Of a DNA stretch of 64,000 nucleotides, positions 1 to 13,345 are shown in pieces. The position numbers and the translations under genes are program-made. The notes below the pieces were generated by a model. The model saw only the letters and a list, made by a program, of their open reading frames with translations. It ran no database searches and was not told the DNA's origin. This stretch comes from Luscinia megarhynchos (Eukaryota; Chordata; Aves; Passeriformes; Turdidae): the NCBI GenBank assembly GCA_034336665.1, contig CM067592.1, forward strand, positions 50,671,783-50,735,782. Reading direction: 5' to 3'. Every line of letters begins with the position of its first letter. Within the stretch, counting starts at the first letter, position 1.

Positions 1-3000
1 CTCTTTGAGAGACCTTCTATTCTAGGACACTTCATAGTGACACTTTGAGGACATTAGCCTAGTACACCCATGGCTGTATTTTATGATAATCTGGTTATCA
101 TAACCAGGTAAGCTGCGAGCAGAGGAGAGCAAGGACAGTGACAGATATGGATAGCAGAAGTCCTGACCCTTGGATACTGTTTCTGGCCATGAGATTCAGA
201 CTTTACAGTTCTCTGTGGGCAGCAAATGTCTTGTCACACTTGTGACCTGAAAACAGCATTAATTGCAGAATTTCTGAGAGAAAATATTGTAGCTTACAGC
301 TAATACTGAATAGATATCCTAATAAAAACAAAATAGTTGCAGCATCTTTGCTGCAGTTAACAATTATGCCTTTGGTCATTACAAAAAACTGGCGTTGGTT
401 TTTGGTTTATTCTTAACTTCAGGCAGTTGTGATATTCAATAGAAGCATGCAGTAACAAAGAAAGGGGAAGATTGTTATTTTCCAATTAATTAAGATTTCT
501 CTGTATTTAAAATTGCTTATTTGAGGTATGATAAACTTCCACCTGAACATAAGAGAAAACGTAACCCCTTCTCAGTGATCTTTGGTATACAAAACTTGTT
601 CTTCCAGTATAAAGTGTAATAAATTCCTGCTTCTTTGAGTGCTACGTGTTTACACTTAATATATTCTATGTTATATTTTAAGTCATAGATTTTCTGTCAG
701 CAGTTCTTTATATTTGTGGTGTGTAATAGGTCGAGCTGTAAGTAGAATTCTGTGCATGGTGATGTCTATGCTCACTTGCTGAATATTTTTAGACACCTCT
801 AAAAAAAAATCCTTTTCCCTCTAATTTCAGCTGAGTATTGCAGCTTTGAAGGAATAACAGCATTGTTTTGGGAGTTAGTCACAATAATATCAAGAAAAAA
901 ATGAACACACATCAATAGGGTTTGAAACACTCCATGAAGGAAAGGGATGTATGTTAGATTTATTAACCTATTAAAGAAATGTGACACATAAAGACTTATG
1001 ACAGCATAACCTTTCTGTCACTCAGCTCAGGTCTCAGATCTCCTTTTGGAGGAGGATGTAGAGCTAGAGCATAAAGCAGAAAGACTTTTGTATTTCCGTG
1101 AAAATGCGGATTGGCAGAGTCATTGTTTCCATGACCACTGCCCACCTCTCTGCAGTCACTCCATCAGAAGTATTGCATAAAAATATTAAATCCCTTGGGA
1201 TGCCCTTCCCTAGGCTTCATCTTGTGCCTCTGTGAACACTAATTCATTAGGCTGCTCCGTTGACACTTTCAGAATTTTTGACTGCTTTGGTGGGCACATA
1301 TCATTGCCTTTCTCATTTATTCAACAGAAAGTATGGGATACCTTATACCTTCAGATCCTAGAGATCTATCTTCACATACAACAGTTACAGATCAAGGTAT
1401 CTTTTCTAGCTATATGACACTTTAAATATACATGGAATTGGAGATAGTGCTATAAATCATTTATTATGGAGTTGGAATACAAATGGTAATACCTGAGATT
1501 TGAACTCAGTTTTGCATATTTTCTAGGTAAAAGGCTTTTGATTTGTTTATTCTAGCCCATTTTTATTGATTTTATTACCTTTTATTTATATACCTTTATT
1601 CTACTTCTATACTTAAATTCACTTAATTCTGCTATTTGGAAAACAAAACATTACCTTTAGCAGAAAAATTACATGGACATTTGGGGAGTCTTTAGGCAAT
1701 AATCAATCTTTTTGGGGTGGGGCAACCATACTGTCCTCGGTAGAGTCTGCCCATCAGGCAAGCACAAGAGGGTTTTTATAATCCAAAATTTGTCCTTCAG
1801 CATTTCTCTCTGTCAGAGGCAGGACTTTAGTCTTCTACCCACAAAGTACTGGAGTATGTAGTTACCCTAAACTTTATGAATAGTTGCATTTGGTTCAGTG
1901 GGGCCATTCAGGTGCTCACTGTTGAGCATCTGATCAAGTGCACCCAGAAACTGAATCCTAGACTTAGCTGGGGTATGTATCCTGGTTTCTCTCACTTAAG
2001 GAGAGATTTAAACAGAAAAAGGTTTACCATATTTTTATTCTCTTTTTCAATGGCTAGAAAAACGCTGATTTAATTTTCCCTTGAAAAATAAAACTTTAAT
2101 TTTTTAGGGTGTGATGTTACAAAAGCTCAAAACTCTGCTTGTCCTCCTTTTTTTCCCCTCAAGGAGTGTGAAATGAAGAGTTTTCATTAATTATTAAATT
2201 ATTATTTTTAAAATTACCTCTTTTTCCCCCTCCTTCCCATTGAGTAACAATGTTCCTTCAGTTCTGTGAGATCATGGCTCTATTTCATATATCAGGCACC
2301 AGGTAGTAAATTGGAAGTATTCTGTTCTTTTGAGATAGAACTCTTTTAATTAAGAAATCTTTTAGAGATAATGTAAAAGCTGACATTGCTGTTCTATCCA
2401 GCAGAATGCACACAGGCCTCTCAGTACCTTTTCCAAAATTATCCCTGTGCAATCCATGCTGCTAAGTCAAAGCCCCATGCTAGTCTTTACAGATTCAAAT
2501 CTGGGTCACTGCAGTGTATAGACAGCATTTACTTTAAATGAAATAATTCCTGAGCATGACAATTTTCTATTTTCTTTCACAAGTTGTTATGGCTCTGCAT
2601 TATAATGTGCTAAACATAAAAGAAGGCAAAATTTACAATTATAAGGAGAGCAAAGCACTATATTATATGAAAAATTTGTCTTTGGTGTACCTTGTAGCTC
2701 TTTACACTCTGTGGAATATTTTGGACTGGTTGGGATTTTTTTTCAGTTAACACCTAAGAAAATGTGGACATATAATTATACAAGATTTCTGGAAATTAAA
2801 TAAAACTGAAAAATGCCTAGATAATGCCAATTGTAATGACCAATCATAAGGATAACACTTTGTCCTCTCTTGTACTTTTGCAAATTTTTAAAAGCTGTTT
2901 TACATTTGTTTTCAGATAGTGTCAAGTAGTTTATACAAAAGAAAGTCCTGGAACTGCACGTTCATACATGACAGAACATAGACTGGTGAAGGTGTGAGGT

Positions 3001-3900
3001 TAGTGTACCTGATTTGCAGTCTTATGCAACAGGAAATTTCATAGTCAGCTGTTAAGTACAAATATTTTCACAAAGAACTAAGGATTTATATGAAAAATAG
3101 TGATATTGTACACACTAAAGATATTCAGAACGAATAGGCTTTATACATTAATGGTAAGAGTCTTTAGTAGGTGATAGAATTACCTTCAGGATGAGTTTAG
3201 ACCAAACTATTTTTCTACTATACTACGCATTATAACTTTTATTTCTTGACAGACATTAATCTTTGCACACAAACTGCTTCTTATAAATTCCTTTGGGGGA
3301 AGTAGCAGGGGAGATGATTTTGTCATAGCTAATGTCAGTATCTGTGATAGGATACTGTTTTTGCATTGCATAGCATAAACATAGCCCAAATTTTGTACAC
3401 TTCTTGCTAACCTCTACAATACTTATAATATTATTGCCTACCATTAAACTTTTTTTAGTGCCTGGCTAAAATGGAAAAATTTTCCATAAACCTTCTCTCA
3501 TAATTTCTTTATTTGAATGTCTGTTCTCAAGTAATTTGTCTTTATTGATGAAAACCTGTCTAGTTCATTCAACACACAACTTTTTTCTTAAGTAAATGGT
3601 TACAAACAAAAAGCATGTTCTATATTCCTGATAGACCCATAACAGACACAAGAAATTCAAGAACTATTCACAGTGGATTTTATTCCAATTTGTAATTTCT
3701 CTGTAATCCATTCTTCTGAGCTCAGGAATGTCAGATTCTTCTTGGGTAAGACTTTAATATTTCCTTTCCAAAAAACTCTTATAGGAATGGATGTGAAATG
3801 CATGAAATGAGAAGCATTTGTGTGAAAAGAACATGATTCAGAGTGGTAGATTTTTCTAGAATATGTCAAAAGTGAGCTAATTGGCCTCAAGAACTTGCAT
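1..3900. other. AT-rich non-coding stretch
   Basis: No exon, RNA gene or recognisable repeat family could be supported on either strand. Open frames are short, AT-rich and show no protein family signature. It is best read as intergenic or intronic DNA; old, diverged repeats cannot be excluded by eye. Confidence 0.6.
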
Positions 3901-3905
3901 GCAGG

Positions 3906-5163
3906 TGTCTTGGTTTCAGTTCAAAACCAGGCAGAAACATCAATTAACGTAGTTGTTTAGACTTGCCAATTTAAATATACCCATTTTTTGCTGTGAGATA
4001 GGATTAGAAGCAAAAAAAAGGCAGGCCTAAAACTGAAAGGGTGCAAAGAAAAACTTTATTAACAACATAAAAAAATAAAAAACTCAGAATAAAACCTTCA
4101 GACCACCCATCTTTCCCACTCCCACACCTTTTCATCTCAGCAACACCATACAGAAATATTTCAGTCAGTTACCAACATAAATAATCTTTTTCAGTTCAGT
4201 TTAGGGAGAGGAGTTTCCTGTTGTCCAGCTGTACAGATTTTTTCTCCACAAGCAGAAAAAACATTTCTCTCGTGGCTTTACTTTTTAAGAACTTCACCCA
4301 TCTTTACAGCATTCCCAAAACTGTGCTTATGGGCCATGTTAAACTCATGGGGTGTTACTTTTAAGAATGAACTGTTCAGAAAGCAAAAGTTCTCTTCGTC
4401 TCTCTTTCTTTCTGTTCATGCTTCATCCCCAGGAACAGAGATCCTCTTCTTCCTTCAGGGCAAATGATCCTCAACACAGATGCTTTTGCTCAATGGTCTA
4501 CCAAGTTGAACACTCCAACGCTCCATGTCTTTTTTCATGGTTTATAGGAATTTTTAGCATCGCACCGTCCATCCTTATAGCTTACAAAACCATTTTCAGC
4601 TCAAATTCATGGTGTCTCTTCATTCTTCTTCCATCTGGAGCCTGATTCCTGCTTTACTGACTTTGGTGTATCCACTCTGCTCTTTTTCCACTCCCTCAGG
4701 GGAGGATTGAAGGCCTGCAAGTCTCATCTGGGCACTGGAAGGGTTGAAATCTCCCATGGAGGATGCAGAGGCTGCATCCAGGCCATGTGGAGCTGTGCCA
4801 GGACCTCGGGACACGCAGGCCATGCTGGAAGGGACGGGTGGGATGGCTGGGATCCCAGCCAGCCTCCCTGGGCTAGCTGGCACCCTCTGCCCATGGCCAC
4901 CCCTCCTCCCTGCCAGCCTCCCAGACGGGGCCAGCCCTGTCCCCCGTGCCCTGGTGCTGCTCTCCTGCCAGAGAGGAACAGGGCCCTTCCCGGCTTTGCT
5001 ACCTTCAAAATGGGAATTCACAGAGGCAGACCAGATCTTCAAATGGTTTCCCAGACTGTCAACAGCCTCCAATGGGTCCCATCAACTCACAGAGGAAGAT
5101 CTCAAGGAGAAAACTTCTGTAGATGCCCTTTTCTGAAATGCCAAATACTGCAAAACCAGCATA
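3906..5163 (-). repeat. LTR-like element, probably ERVL-type, minus orientation
   Basis: The block starts TGTCTTGGTTT and ends in a roughly inverted AAAACCAGCATA. It is flanked on both sides by GCAGG (3901-3905 and 5164-5168), a 5-bp duplication as expected for ERVL-class insertions. On the minus strand an AATAAA-type signal lies near 4063-4070. The half towards 5163 is GC-rich (about 4700-4980), unlike its AT-rich surroundings. Against the call: one terminus reads TA instead of the expected TG, and 1258 bp is long for an LTR. The open frames inside it look like by-products of the GC-rich composition. The LTR family was not identified. Confidence 0.45.
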
Positions 5164-5587
5164 GCAGGATATGGGGATCATTGCCTTCATTTAGGAGCTA
5201 GAGAAAAGACCAAAAAATAACCAAATTTATCTATAGATTTCAGTCTACAACAGTACTAGCACAAAATATTATTGCGGTGGATGTGTTGGAAAGTATAAAC
5301 TGGAGATAATTTAGTATTTGCAATTTCCTTTTAGGGGCAGTGGTATCAGGCTACATTATTATGATATTTCTATAAATGATGGTGACATGTATTATAGGAC
5401 AACCCACCAGATTCAAACATATAAAAAAGAGGGTTATTGTTCTTTCTTTAAAAAAATATTTTTGTAGTGTGTGAAGTGATTCACTGATTTGTGGATAATA
5501 GATGGTCAAGGGAATCCTTTCTGATCCACATCTTGCAATATGTACAGAGCAGATAATACAATGAGAATTCACACTTTGCTAGCAACA

Positions 5588-5626
5588 CTCTGAAGCATTT
5601 CTCTGAAGCATTTCTCTGAAGCATTT
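5588..5626. repeat. 13-bp tandem repeat, 3 copies
   Basis: The unit CTCTGAAGCATTT occurs three times perfectly in tandem, followed by a partial unit. It looks like a local slippage product. Confidence 0.85.
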
Positions 5627-8600
5627 CTCTTCTCTGAAATTATTGTGAGACTACACCAATTATTGGCCCTTGTGTGGAAGGGAACTGCAGTCTCAGAGAT
5701 GGATCAAAGCTACGAGCAGCAGTGACATTTCTTGTCTGATGAATAGAAAGAATGTGTTTTTAAAAAATATGACAGTGTTCCTACACTAAGAAAAATGGCA
5801 AATTTGCACACTGAAAACTATTTTTAAAAATGGCAGTGCGAGATAAATGGGATGGTGATTCAATACTTAATCATTTAGTGTAATTTTCCCACTCACTTCA
5901 CTAAGTAGGTTATTTATTTTAAGCCTACTCAACTTTGCCAAAAAGTTGTTTTTCTTAATTTGTCTGTCATTAGTTTTAACTCATTGTAAATTGTCTTTAA
6001 ATTAATTTTAAACCAGAATCAACTATATTTTAAAGCATAAACACGGAATTGCTTATTGTATCCTATGTATACAAATGCATTGAAAATGAAACAAGAATCA
6101 GATGCTTTGGCTAGGAAATGAATTGTGGGGCTTTTTACCAGTCAATTTGGCACTAATTTTTAGACATTAGGCACATATAAATAATGCTACGTATTAACAG
6201 AAGTAAGGTGCCACCAGAGATTAAGGAATAGAAAATATTCTTTGTCTTGTAGTACTTTTTATTCTTTTAAAAGGCTTGTGTTCCTTTGAAAATAGCTCCT
6301 GTTGTAACCATTGAAGTTAGGGAATGAAGTAGGTTGACTTGTCATCAAGAATGAACTTAGGGAAGCAGCTGACTGACTGAATAAACTATTTTTTTTTTGA
6401 CAGGATCCTCACAATTAGCTTCTTACTAAACAGATAAAGATCTTTGTATTTGAAAACATTTTGGGGACGTGTGTTTGAGGCTCTTCACCTTGTTCCTATT
6501 GCAAATGTTGAAAAAATTTTTCTTGTGATTTGAAAATCAACATGCTAGCACTGTGTGGTTAGGAAAAAAGTAGCACACTAGAATAGGACAGAATAGGTTA
6601 TCATAATTGCTCCTCTCTCTGTAACATAGGTTTAGACAGTTTGGTTGTCATCCCAATCCTTTGCTTGCAGATTTTATTTCACCTCTGTCACTTAAGAAAG
6701 CCTTCACAGACACAAATGATACTTCATTTTCCATCAAAAATACCTATTTCCTCCTCATATCAAAGCAAAAATGAGATGAGGTGATACAGTGCCAATGTTT
6801 TTCTGATTAAATTTCTTTCTTTGTCATTAGTTTATAAGGTTTAAGAAATAATATAACTGTATCATATTTCTCTGAAAGAGTCCCTCCATAATGAAGACTT
6901 CAATGGTGCACAACCCTACTAATACACTGGAATTAAGCCAAATACCTTGTTTCTAAGTTCTTAAATTAGAGGGAATGGTTTCAAGATTCATGCTCTTTGG
7001 CTTGTCAGAAGGCTGGACAAAATCACTACTAAAATAATGCATTGAACATATTACCTGTTGTTTTGGTAGTCATATGACTTTTCAAAAAAATTAAACAGAA
7101 CAAGAGCAATCCACAAAGACCACAAACCCAAAATAGAAATGAGATTTAAGAGATTTAGCATCAATGATTCATGCTACAGGCTTTTTGTGTGATCTTTAGG
7201 AAAGCCTTAAAGTGCTCTTCATTTACTTCCTTATTATCATGGTAGAGATGCCTAACAGGTTAGTTGTATAGGAAGGCTAAATATGCCAGGTTTTTATAAA
7301 GCATCTAAAAACTGCTTCAATGTCATCAGCTGGAGGCTCTATAATAGAGATTCAATATAAGAGTATTTATTGGATGTTCCTCAGCTTAACTGTCTTCTCT
7401 GCAATTAAGCAAACTTGGAAAACACCTTAATTTTTTTTAAAAATAAACAAGTTGCGTATTTCAGTGAACTGTATCTTCCCAAATGCCAAATCTGTGTTAA
7501 AGAGAGAATTATTCATGACCAGTTATCTATAAGTAACTGGCATGTGAGCAGCAACATTAAAGCAAGGCCAGATAATGAAAGCTAGCAAGAGTTGATGCAG
7601 CACTTCCAAATTTTTATTGAGTGAACTTTCAATTCTGAATTTTATTTTTTTTTCAACACTTCCTCGGTCTAGAAAAGTTACGATACAAGGCAAGTGATAT
7701 CAGCAAACCACTTTTCATACAAAATCTCAGCATCTTGGGCTGCTTTCCCACATTTCATTATTTCTGCAGTGTAACAAAAGCTGAATTAAATGCCAGAGGT
7801 CTTGCATTCTTGTCATTCCTGTGTCACAGTTGAAAACACTTTGCTAATGTTCATTAACCAATTCAGCTGCTATTATTATTGAACTGACAATGAAGATGCT
7901 GAAAACAACGCCCTCAGGAATTGTGTGGTGCAACAGCACAACTGGTTCCAGATTTATACTGCTGTTCTGACACTTATCCATATCTATTTGTCCATAAAAC
8001 GTTATGTAGAAAAGGCAATGCTGGAAATGAGCAGAGGTTCAGTCCCAGCTAGGTGTGTGTGTAGCCATTACTGCCCACTCAATCACCTAGTCAGAAAAAT
8101 TCAGTAGAATTTGTTGATGGGTCCATTATACAGGAGAAGGAAATCTGACATTTGAGCACCTTAGAGGACCTTAGAGGTATTTTATTCTCCTTGTGGCATA
8201 TGCACATGTTAAGATATCTGTGGTGAAAGAACCCTAATGGCAGTTGTGTTATTGTGAAAGTTCCTCTCCAGAGTCACTAATGAAAATCTCAGCATTGCTC
8301 TTCATTAGGGTTTTTACTGAGTGAGAAGATGAACAGAATTTGATTTGGGATAATCACAGTGTAAAGGAGGGACTACATATTTATCTGGGAATGTTCCAGA
8401 TGAGACATTATCTTTTAAAGCCGGACTGGTCATTTACGAAGACTGGCAGATGATCAGAGAGATCTCAGTGAAGGCAGTAGTTGTTTTCCAGCAGCATTTC
8501 TCCTGGGTACAGAGCAATTTCACCAGCAGATGTTCATCCCTGAAACGTGGTGAGCCTGGGACCAGACATGTGAGTCTATGGAGTAGATGGATGAATGACA

Positions 8601-11167
8601 TATTAGGGGTGCACTGTGTTCATGACTTGCAGGTCTCTGCTTCTAAAAGTTGTTGCACTGATTATGTACGAGTGAGGACCCTCTGGATATTACAAAAAGC
8701 CTGTTTGAACAAACTATTTTAGAACTTTTTAAAACCGGAAAATAATTTTGTGAATATATGCATACATGGACACTCATATCTATGTTTTTCTTTCTAAATG
8801 TCACAGCCACAGAATTTAACATCATACTCAGTGAGTCATGGTTGATTTATTTCATTTTTCTGGATAGAAATAGCAAGATGATTTTTTTTTTTATTTTTTA
8901 CTGTCTAGCTGGTTTAGAATTAGGATGGCATATATATGAGGCTGCTCAGGCTTTGGGTACTAAAGAAAGTCCCAAGAGATGGATTAATGAGTAGAGGGCA
9001 GATAAGACAGTCTAAGGCACACATCAAATTAATCTGTCACATGGTATTTTATCACCTGATTGTGCAATTTTTCACATGGCTCTTACCCCACAAAATAGAT
9101 GCATTTACACATGTAAGGTAGTGGGAGTGTTGTCTGCACAAGAGGAATTCTTCATTATATATCCACCTCAGATACTTTCTTTCATTTCTATAAGATTTCA
9201 CTTCAAAGTGGTTTGAATTGTATTGGCTGTAAGTGAATGTAAACTTATTATTGAAATAACAAACAGAAAACCCCTCATCTTTGAAGAATGAAATGTTGAT
9301 TTTTTTTTTTTCTTTGTGTCATCTAGTATCTATGGATACATTTAGATAATTAACAATTTGCAGAGTAGTTGTTTGACAGTCCCAGTAGTTAAGCTCTTTC
9401 TCTGAAAACCAGTGCTTTATGCTTTTGAAGATAAAATCACACAAAAAAATGGAGGCACAATAATCCAAGAGCTCCACAAATGCTGAAGAAAAAAAAAAAA
9501 AAAAAAAAAAAGCAGAGACAAAAATATTCTGCCCAGATATGTATTTCACTATTTCTTCCACAATCCAAAGTTCAGTGTAAAGCATGAGACGTACCTCTCT
9601 AAGCAAATTTTCCACTGTTCTAGTTGATGGGAAGAGGAAAAACTCAGGTATTGTACAAAAAGTGAACAAAACAAACACTGTGAGTCCATACACTATGTTT
9701 AATCAGCTAATCCACTGTTGTTGAGCAGTATTTGAAGTGGCAAAGGAGACTGATCGAGAAAAAAAATCTTCCAAAAATGTCCTAAACTTAATAGAAATTA
9801 CCGAGAATCAAGAAAAAATATAAAACTAATGGAACTTAAATGTGGTAATAAGATTAGGACTTCAAGCAGATAGGCTTGTGTAGGATCTTAAAAGTTCCTA
9901 GCCTGACATGGAAATACTGTCCTCTACTCTTTTGTATTTCTTTGGCCTTTTTTTCTAGACAGTTGCAAAAATGATAAATGTTCTCCTTCTCAAAGGTTAT
10001 GCAACAGAAAGTCTAAATTATCAGGTTCTGATATGTGTATTTTTGAAAACTGCTATAACTTATTTATAAAAATGTATAATTTCAATTTTTCCTAAAATGG
10101 CTAAGTTGTTGACCCCATTACCATTTGAATGTTATAATAGTACTGCTATTTTAGTAACATTAATTTTTATATATTTGTTACAGTGGCATGTTTGCCATAT
10201 TTGTTCTCATGAGAGGTATCCTAGAGGTCAGCTACAGGACGTGTGTTTTTGAAATTTGCTTCAGAAATTCAGTCCTTAAGACTCTCAAGAAATAGTAATA
10301 TTTTATTTATGGTATGTTTTAGTTGAAAATGGCCATTCAAAACATCCAGAAATTACTAAAGAATGGGTACATGGGGATTTCACATGTGAAATTATGTCTA
10401 AGAGCAAAAGGTGAATGGAGTTGCTCATTCTGAGCTGATATAACAGGGTGCATAAAGGTCTAGTAAACACATGTACATATTAAATGTGCTATCATTTACC
10501 AATAAATTTTAAATTAAAGTAAGATATGCAGCACAATGCTTCCCCTGTGTAGGACGGGAATTAAAAGGGAAATAAAGAAATGTTTTTATAAGAGAAATGT
10601 AGGGCAATTGGAAATTACAAATTTACTTAGTGGTTCATGGAACTCAAAGTGCAGTTATGTCATTAGTCTTAAAAATAGCTAGAATTTCCCTTGCTTATCT
10701 AAGTATTCTATGAGAAATATCAACACTCCCATTTAATCATACCATTTCTCCTTTACCCATAGGGGTATCCAACCTCAATTTTTAAATCATGCACAAGTAC
10801 AATTGAATGCTGGACACATATTACTCTTTGCTAGATGAATAGAGTTGCACAAAGTCTTTTTTTTCTCTAGCCCAAATATCAAAGTGCTAAACAGAGACCA
10901 CAAAAAAATTAGGGCTTTTAAAAATGTGATAATTAAATTAGCAAATCATTATATAAGAAGCCTCTTATAGATCATATGGGTGGTGTTCGAATATTATGTC
11001 AAAATACATAGCAAATTAAATACACTAACTATCTAAATTATGAGTTAATATAAATGGAAAAAGAATAGCTAATTGTAAACTAAGCTGAAAAAATGCTACT
11101 AAGTACATCAAAGAACACAGAGGTTTAGCAAAATGCTTTGAAATTAATGAAGAAAATTACTGAAGAA

Positions 11168-11236
11168 AATTGTATCTATAAAATTTGTATCTATAAAATT
11201 GTATCACTTGTATCACTTGTATCTATAAAATTTTAG
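11168..11236. repeat. Short imperfect tandem duplication
   Basis: The motif TTGTATCTATAAAAT recurs three times, with a duplicated TTGTATCAC between the second and third copies. It appears to be a local duplication without coding content. Confidence 0.7.
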
Positions 11237-12326
11237 GAAATATTTTTTTTTAATAAGCACTTCCTTTATCTAGCTGTACATGTCTTAGAAAGGATGTTTG
11301 TAGCTCATAATTCCTCTGAAAGTTTTAACTACTATGTGAAAGCACATTGTAACCCCTTCATGGCTTCTAGTCTCGGTAGGATGTAATCTCCTTTTATTGA
11401 CAGCTAACTAATGAAATAACACCAAGGTCCTTGAAAATGCTCCTGAGGTCCTGACAGTTACATTGCTAGAGCATGAGCTCCAGATTACCCCTGAATGTAG
11501 AAATACATCTGTGAAGAACAAGTAGCTTTTGGTTTTTCAAACCTAGGAAAGAAAAGATACCAAACAAGAAAAGATGTCACCCTCTTTCGTGCTGTTACTT
11601 CAAACCAACAGGGCATTCTCCACGTCTGCAGCTGGTGGAAAGTTTAACTTTAAAATAGACACCATATTACCATTTAAAAAATATTAAATAATTACAAGAC
11701 AAAAGATACAGAGTTGCCACGTCTCCAGGCTCAGATTTGTAGAAATGAAACCTGTGCAATTAAGACACCAGTTGCTGATTCTTTTCCTTTTCTAAATGAC
11801 TTAAGTGGGTCATTCAACGAGGAAGAGCTTCTCTACCAATCTCATGAAAGAGGAGCCCCTTGCTTTAAATGTAATACAGCTAAGTAGCACCAGCAATATG
11901 TAACTATCTATTGTGCACCTGAGAACTACTTCTCTGCAAGGATTTTTCCTTTAAGTACATTGGACAGGGCACATAAAAAACCTTTAATCTTCATTATTTC
12001 ATTATTCAATACTCTGTATGGGGCAATTTACACCTTATGAGGAGACAATTTTTCCTCATGAGAAAGCTGATTAAATTACAGCTCATTAACAAGAATACCT
12101 TTGTTACTGAAACTTTCTCTTAACCATAGGTAAGGCTCACTGTGACCTACTTGTATTGCTTTTAGAATTCTCACATTTTTCATTTTAATTTGAGTACCTA
12201 CCTTACATAGATTGGCTGCAGGATAAGACAGTCTCACAGTCTAATTTTAGATTGGAAGATGTAGATTTTCTTCTGTGAGGAATAAATTAAAAAATAACTG
12301 TTTGGATCATAAATGCTGGCAAGTTT

Positions 12327-12330
12327 AAGA
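12327..12330. repeat. Target-site duplication AAGA (left copy)
   Basis: AAGA lies directly before the 5' LTR and again directly after the 3' LTR (21241-21244). A 4-bp duplication is the integration footprint typical of gammaretrovirus-like elements; alpha and beta types usually give 6 bp. The intact duplication shows that both LTRs come from one insertion. Confidence 0.85.
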
Positions 12331-12440
12331 TGATACCGAAATAATGAGAAAAAGGACTAATGTAGATATAGTAGTAGTCATGCTAAGGCTTAGAAAAACT
12401 GCAGTTTTCGGACAGGCCCTGAGAACCTACCTTGTGAAAC

Positions 12441-12535
12441 AATAGTGAAAAGAATTAGTAGAGCATATAGAACATTTAGAACTGTGAAAACAATAATCAA
12501 AGGATTTAGTAGAGCATATAGGACATCTAGAAACT
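12441..12535 (+). repeat. U3 direct repeat (possible enhancer)
   Basis: Two imperfect copies of about 43 bp start at 12441 and 12492 (period 51). Both contain the core TTAGTAGAGCATATAG. Direct repeats at this place in U3 often act as enhancers in retroviruses; here that role is inferred. The same pair is in the 3' LTR (about 20802-20896). Confidence 0.7.
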
Positions 12536-12743
12536 TTCAAGATAAGGCTAAAGTATAATAATAATAAATAAAGGGTTCTGGTGGTGGGCAAACATACAAG
12601 GGGGATTAAGGGGGGTAGCCTATAGTTCTAAGTAGACAAGCATGCAGAATTTATAACTTTTAGGAATGATACCTGCAAGATTTATGTATCTGTATTGTTT
12701 TGAAGAATGTGTATTTCTGCACGTAGACCACTTTGTAAAAAGG

Positions 12744-12750
12744 TATAAAA
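12744..12750 (+). promoter_or_regulatory. TATA box of the 5' LTR promoter
   Basis: TATAAAA lies in U3, 75 bp before the AATAAA signal, which is the usual LTR promoter arrangement. It would drive the genomic and env transcripts. The 3' LTR copy is at 21105-21111. Confidence 0.8.
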
Positions 12751-12818
12751 ACCTGATGGAAAAAGGGAGCTGTGGGATCCTGACTTTGGACGCTAGTCCG
12801 CAGGTTCCCCGGGCCCTG

Positions 12819-12824
12819 AATAAA
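12819..12824 (+). terminator. Polyadenylation signal in the 5' LTR
   Basis: AATAAA downstream of the predicted start site, so it lies within R. A GT-rich stretch follows in U5 (about 12847-12865), as expected for a downstream element. Confidence 0.75.
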
Positions 12825-12885
12825 GCACCGCATAAACTGACTCTGTTAGTTTGTGTTCTGTTTGGGGCATCGGGCAGCAGTTTTC

Positions 12886-12903
12886 TGGCGACCCAGATGG
12901 GAC
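12886..12903 (+). promoter_or_regulatory. tRNA primer-binding site
   Basis: TGGCGACCCAGATGGGAC begins six bases after the LTR end and starts with the TGG that pairs with a tRNA CCA tail. It is not the tRNA-Pro or tRNA-Trp site usual in well-known gamma- and alpharetroviruses. TGGCGAC followed by a GGGAC-type end is closest to arginine-tRNA primers, but I could not check the bird tRNA set. The primer identity is therefore tentative. Confidence 0.75.
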
Positions 12904-13010
12904 TCCGGAGGTGGCTGGGGCGGTTCGTGGGCTGATCCACTCCACGCCGGCACCAGGTGATTTCTGGGGAGAACATCAACCCGTGCCCGACCCCGCGCCT
13001 GACGGACGAC

Positions 13011-13022
13011 CTGGAGGTAAGC
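13011..13022 (+). promoter_or_regulatory. Leader splice donor
   Basis: CTGGAG|GTAAGC matches the donor consensus, with the junction between 13016 and 13017. It lies in the leader between the PBS and gag, where retroviruses place the major donor for the spliced env message. A matching acceptor near the end of pol was not pinned down. Confidence 0.65.
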
Positions 13023-13296
13023 CCGAAGGTGCTTTATTCTTTTATTGAGGGGAAGGGGGGCCTGCCGATTAAGTCGGAACGGCGATTCCGCACGGGGGTC
13101 ACAGACGTCTTTAAGGTTGTGGAAAAGCCTAGGCGCTGACCGTCAGACGCGGCAGTGACTGCGCAGGTTCAGCACTTGCCACTCGCGGCGACGAGAAAGG
13201 CAAGATTGGTGGATTGGTGGAAAAGGGTGTGAGTGTTGTGTGTGGTGTGCAGTGTGGTAAGGTTTGTGGAAAGGGCGTGAGTGTTGTGTGGTGTAT

Positions 13297-13301
<5 letters not shown>

Positions 13302-13343
<42 letters not shown>
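13302..13343 (+). repeat. A42 homopolymer in the provirus leader
   Basis: An uninterrupted run of 42 A lies seven bases before the first in-frame gag ATG (13350). It follows a G/T-rich stretch with loosely repeated GTGAGTGTTGTGTG motifs (13225-13297). A run this long is unusual in a retroviral leader and its length should be treated as uncertain. An ATG at 13281 reads through it as poly-lysine; that is probably not the Gag start. Confidence 0.9.

Positions 13344-13345
<2 letters not shown>

Larger units (their letters stand above)
5169..12326. other. AT-rich non-coding stretch with minor simple repeats
   Basis: No gene could be supported. It contains a 13-bp tandem repeat in three copies (5588-5626), A or T homopolymers (for example about 9490-9511 and 9300-9312) and a short tandem duplication around 11168-11236. 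The provirus inserted at its right end. Confidence 0.6.
12331..12879 (+). repeat. 5' LTR
   Basis: 549 bp, starting TGATACCG and ending GGGCAGCA, with TG and CA termini. It matches the 3' LTR (20692-21240) base for base at a constant offset of 8361 in my comparison. U3 holds a 51-bp-period direct repeat and a TATA box; R/U5 holds AATAAA. Transcription should start roughly 25-30 bp after the TATA box, near 12775. Confidence 0.96.

Noticed and set aside
4707..5201. Open frames on both strands in the GC-rich patch
   Set aside because: Overlapping frames on both strands without family similarity, inside an LTR-like repeat.
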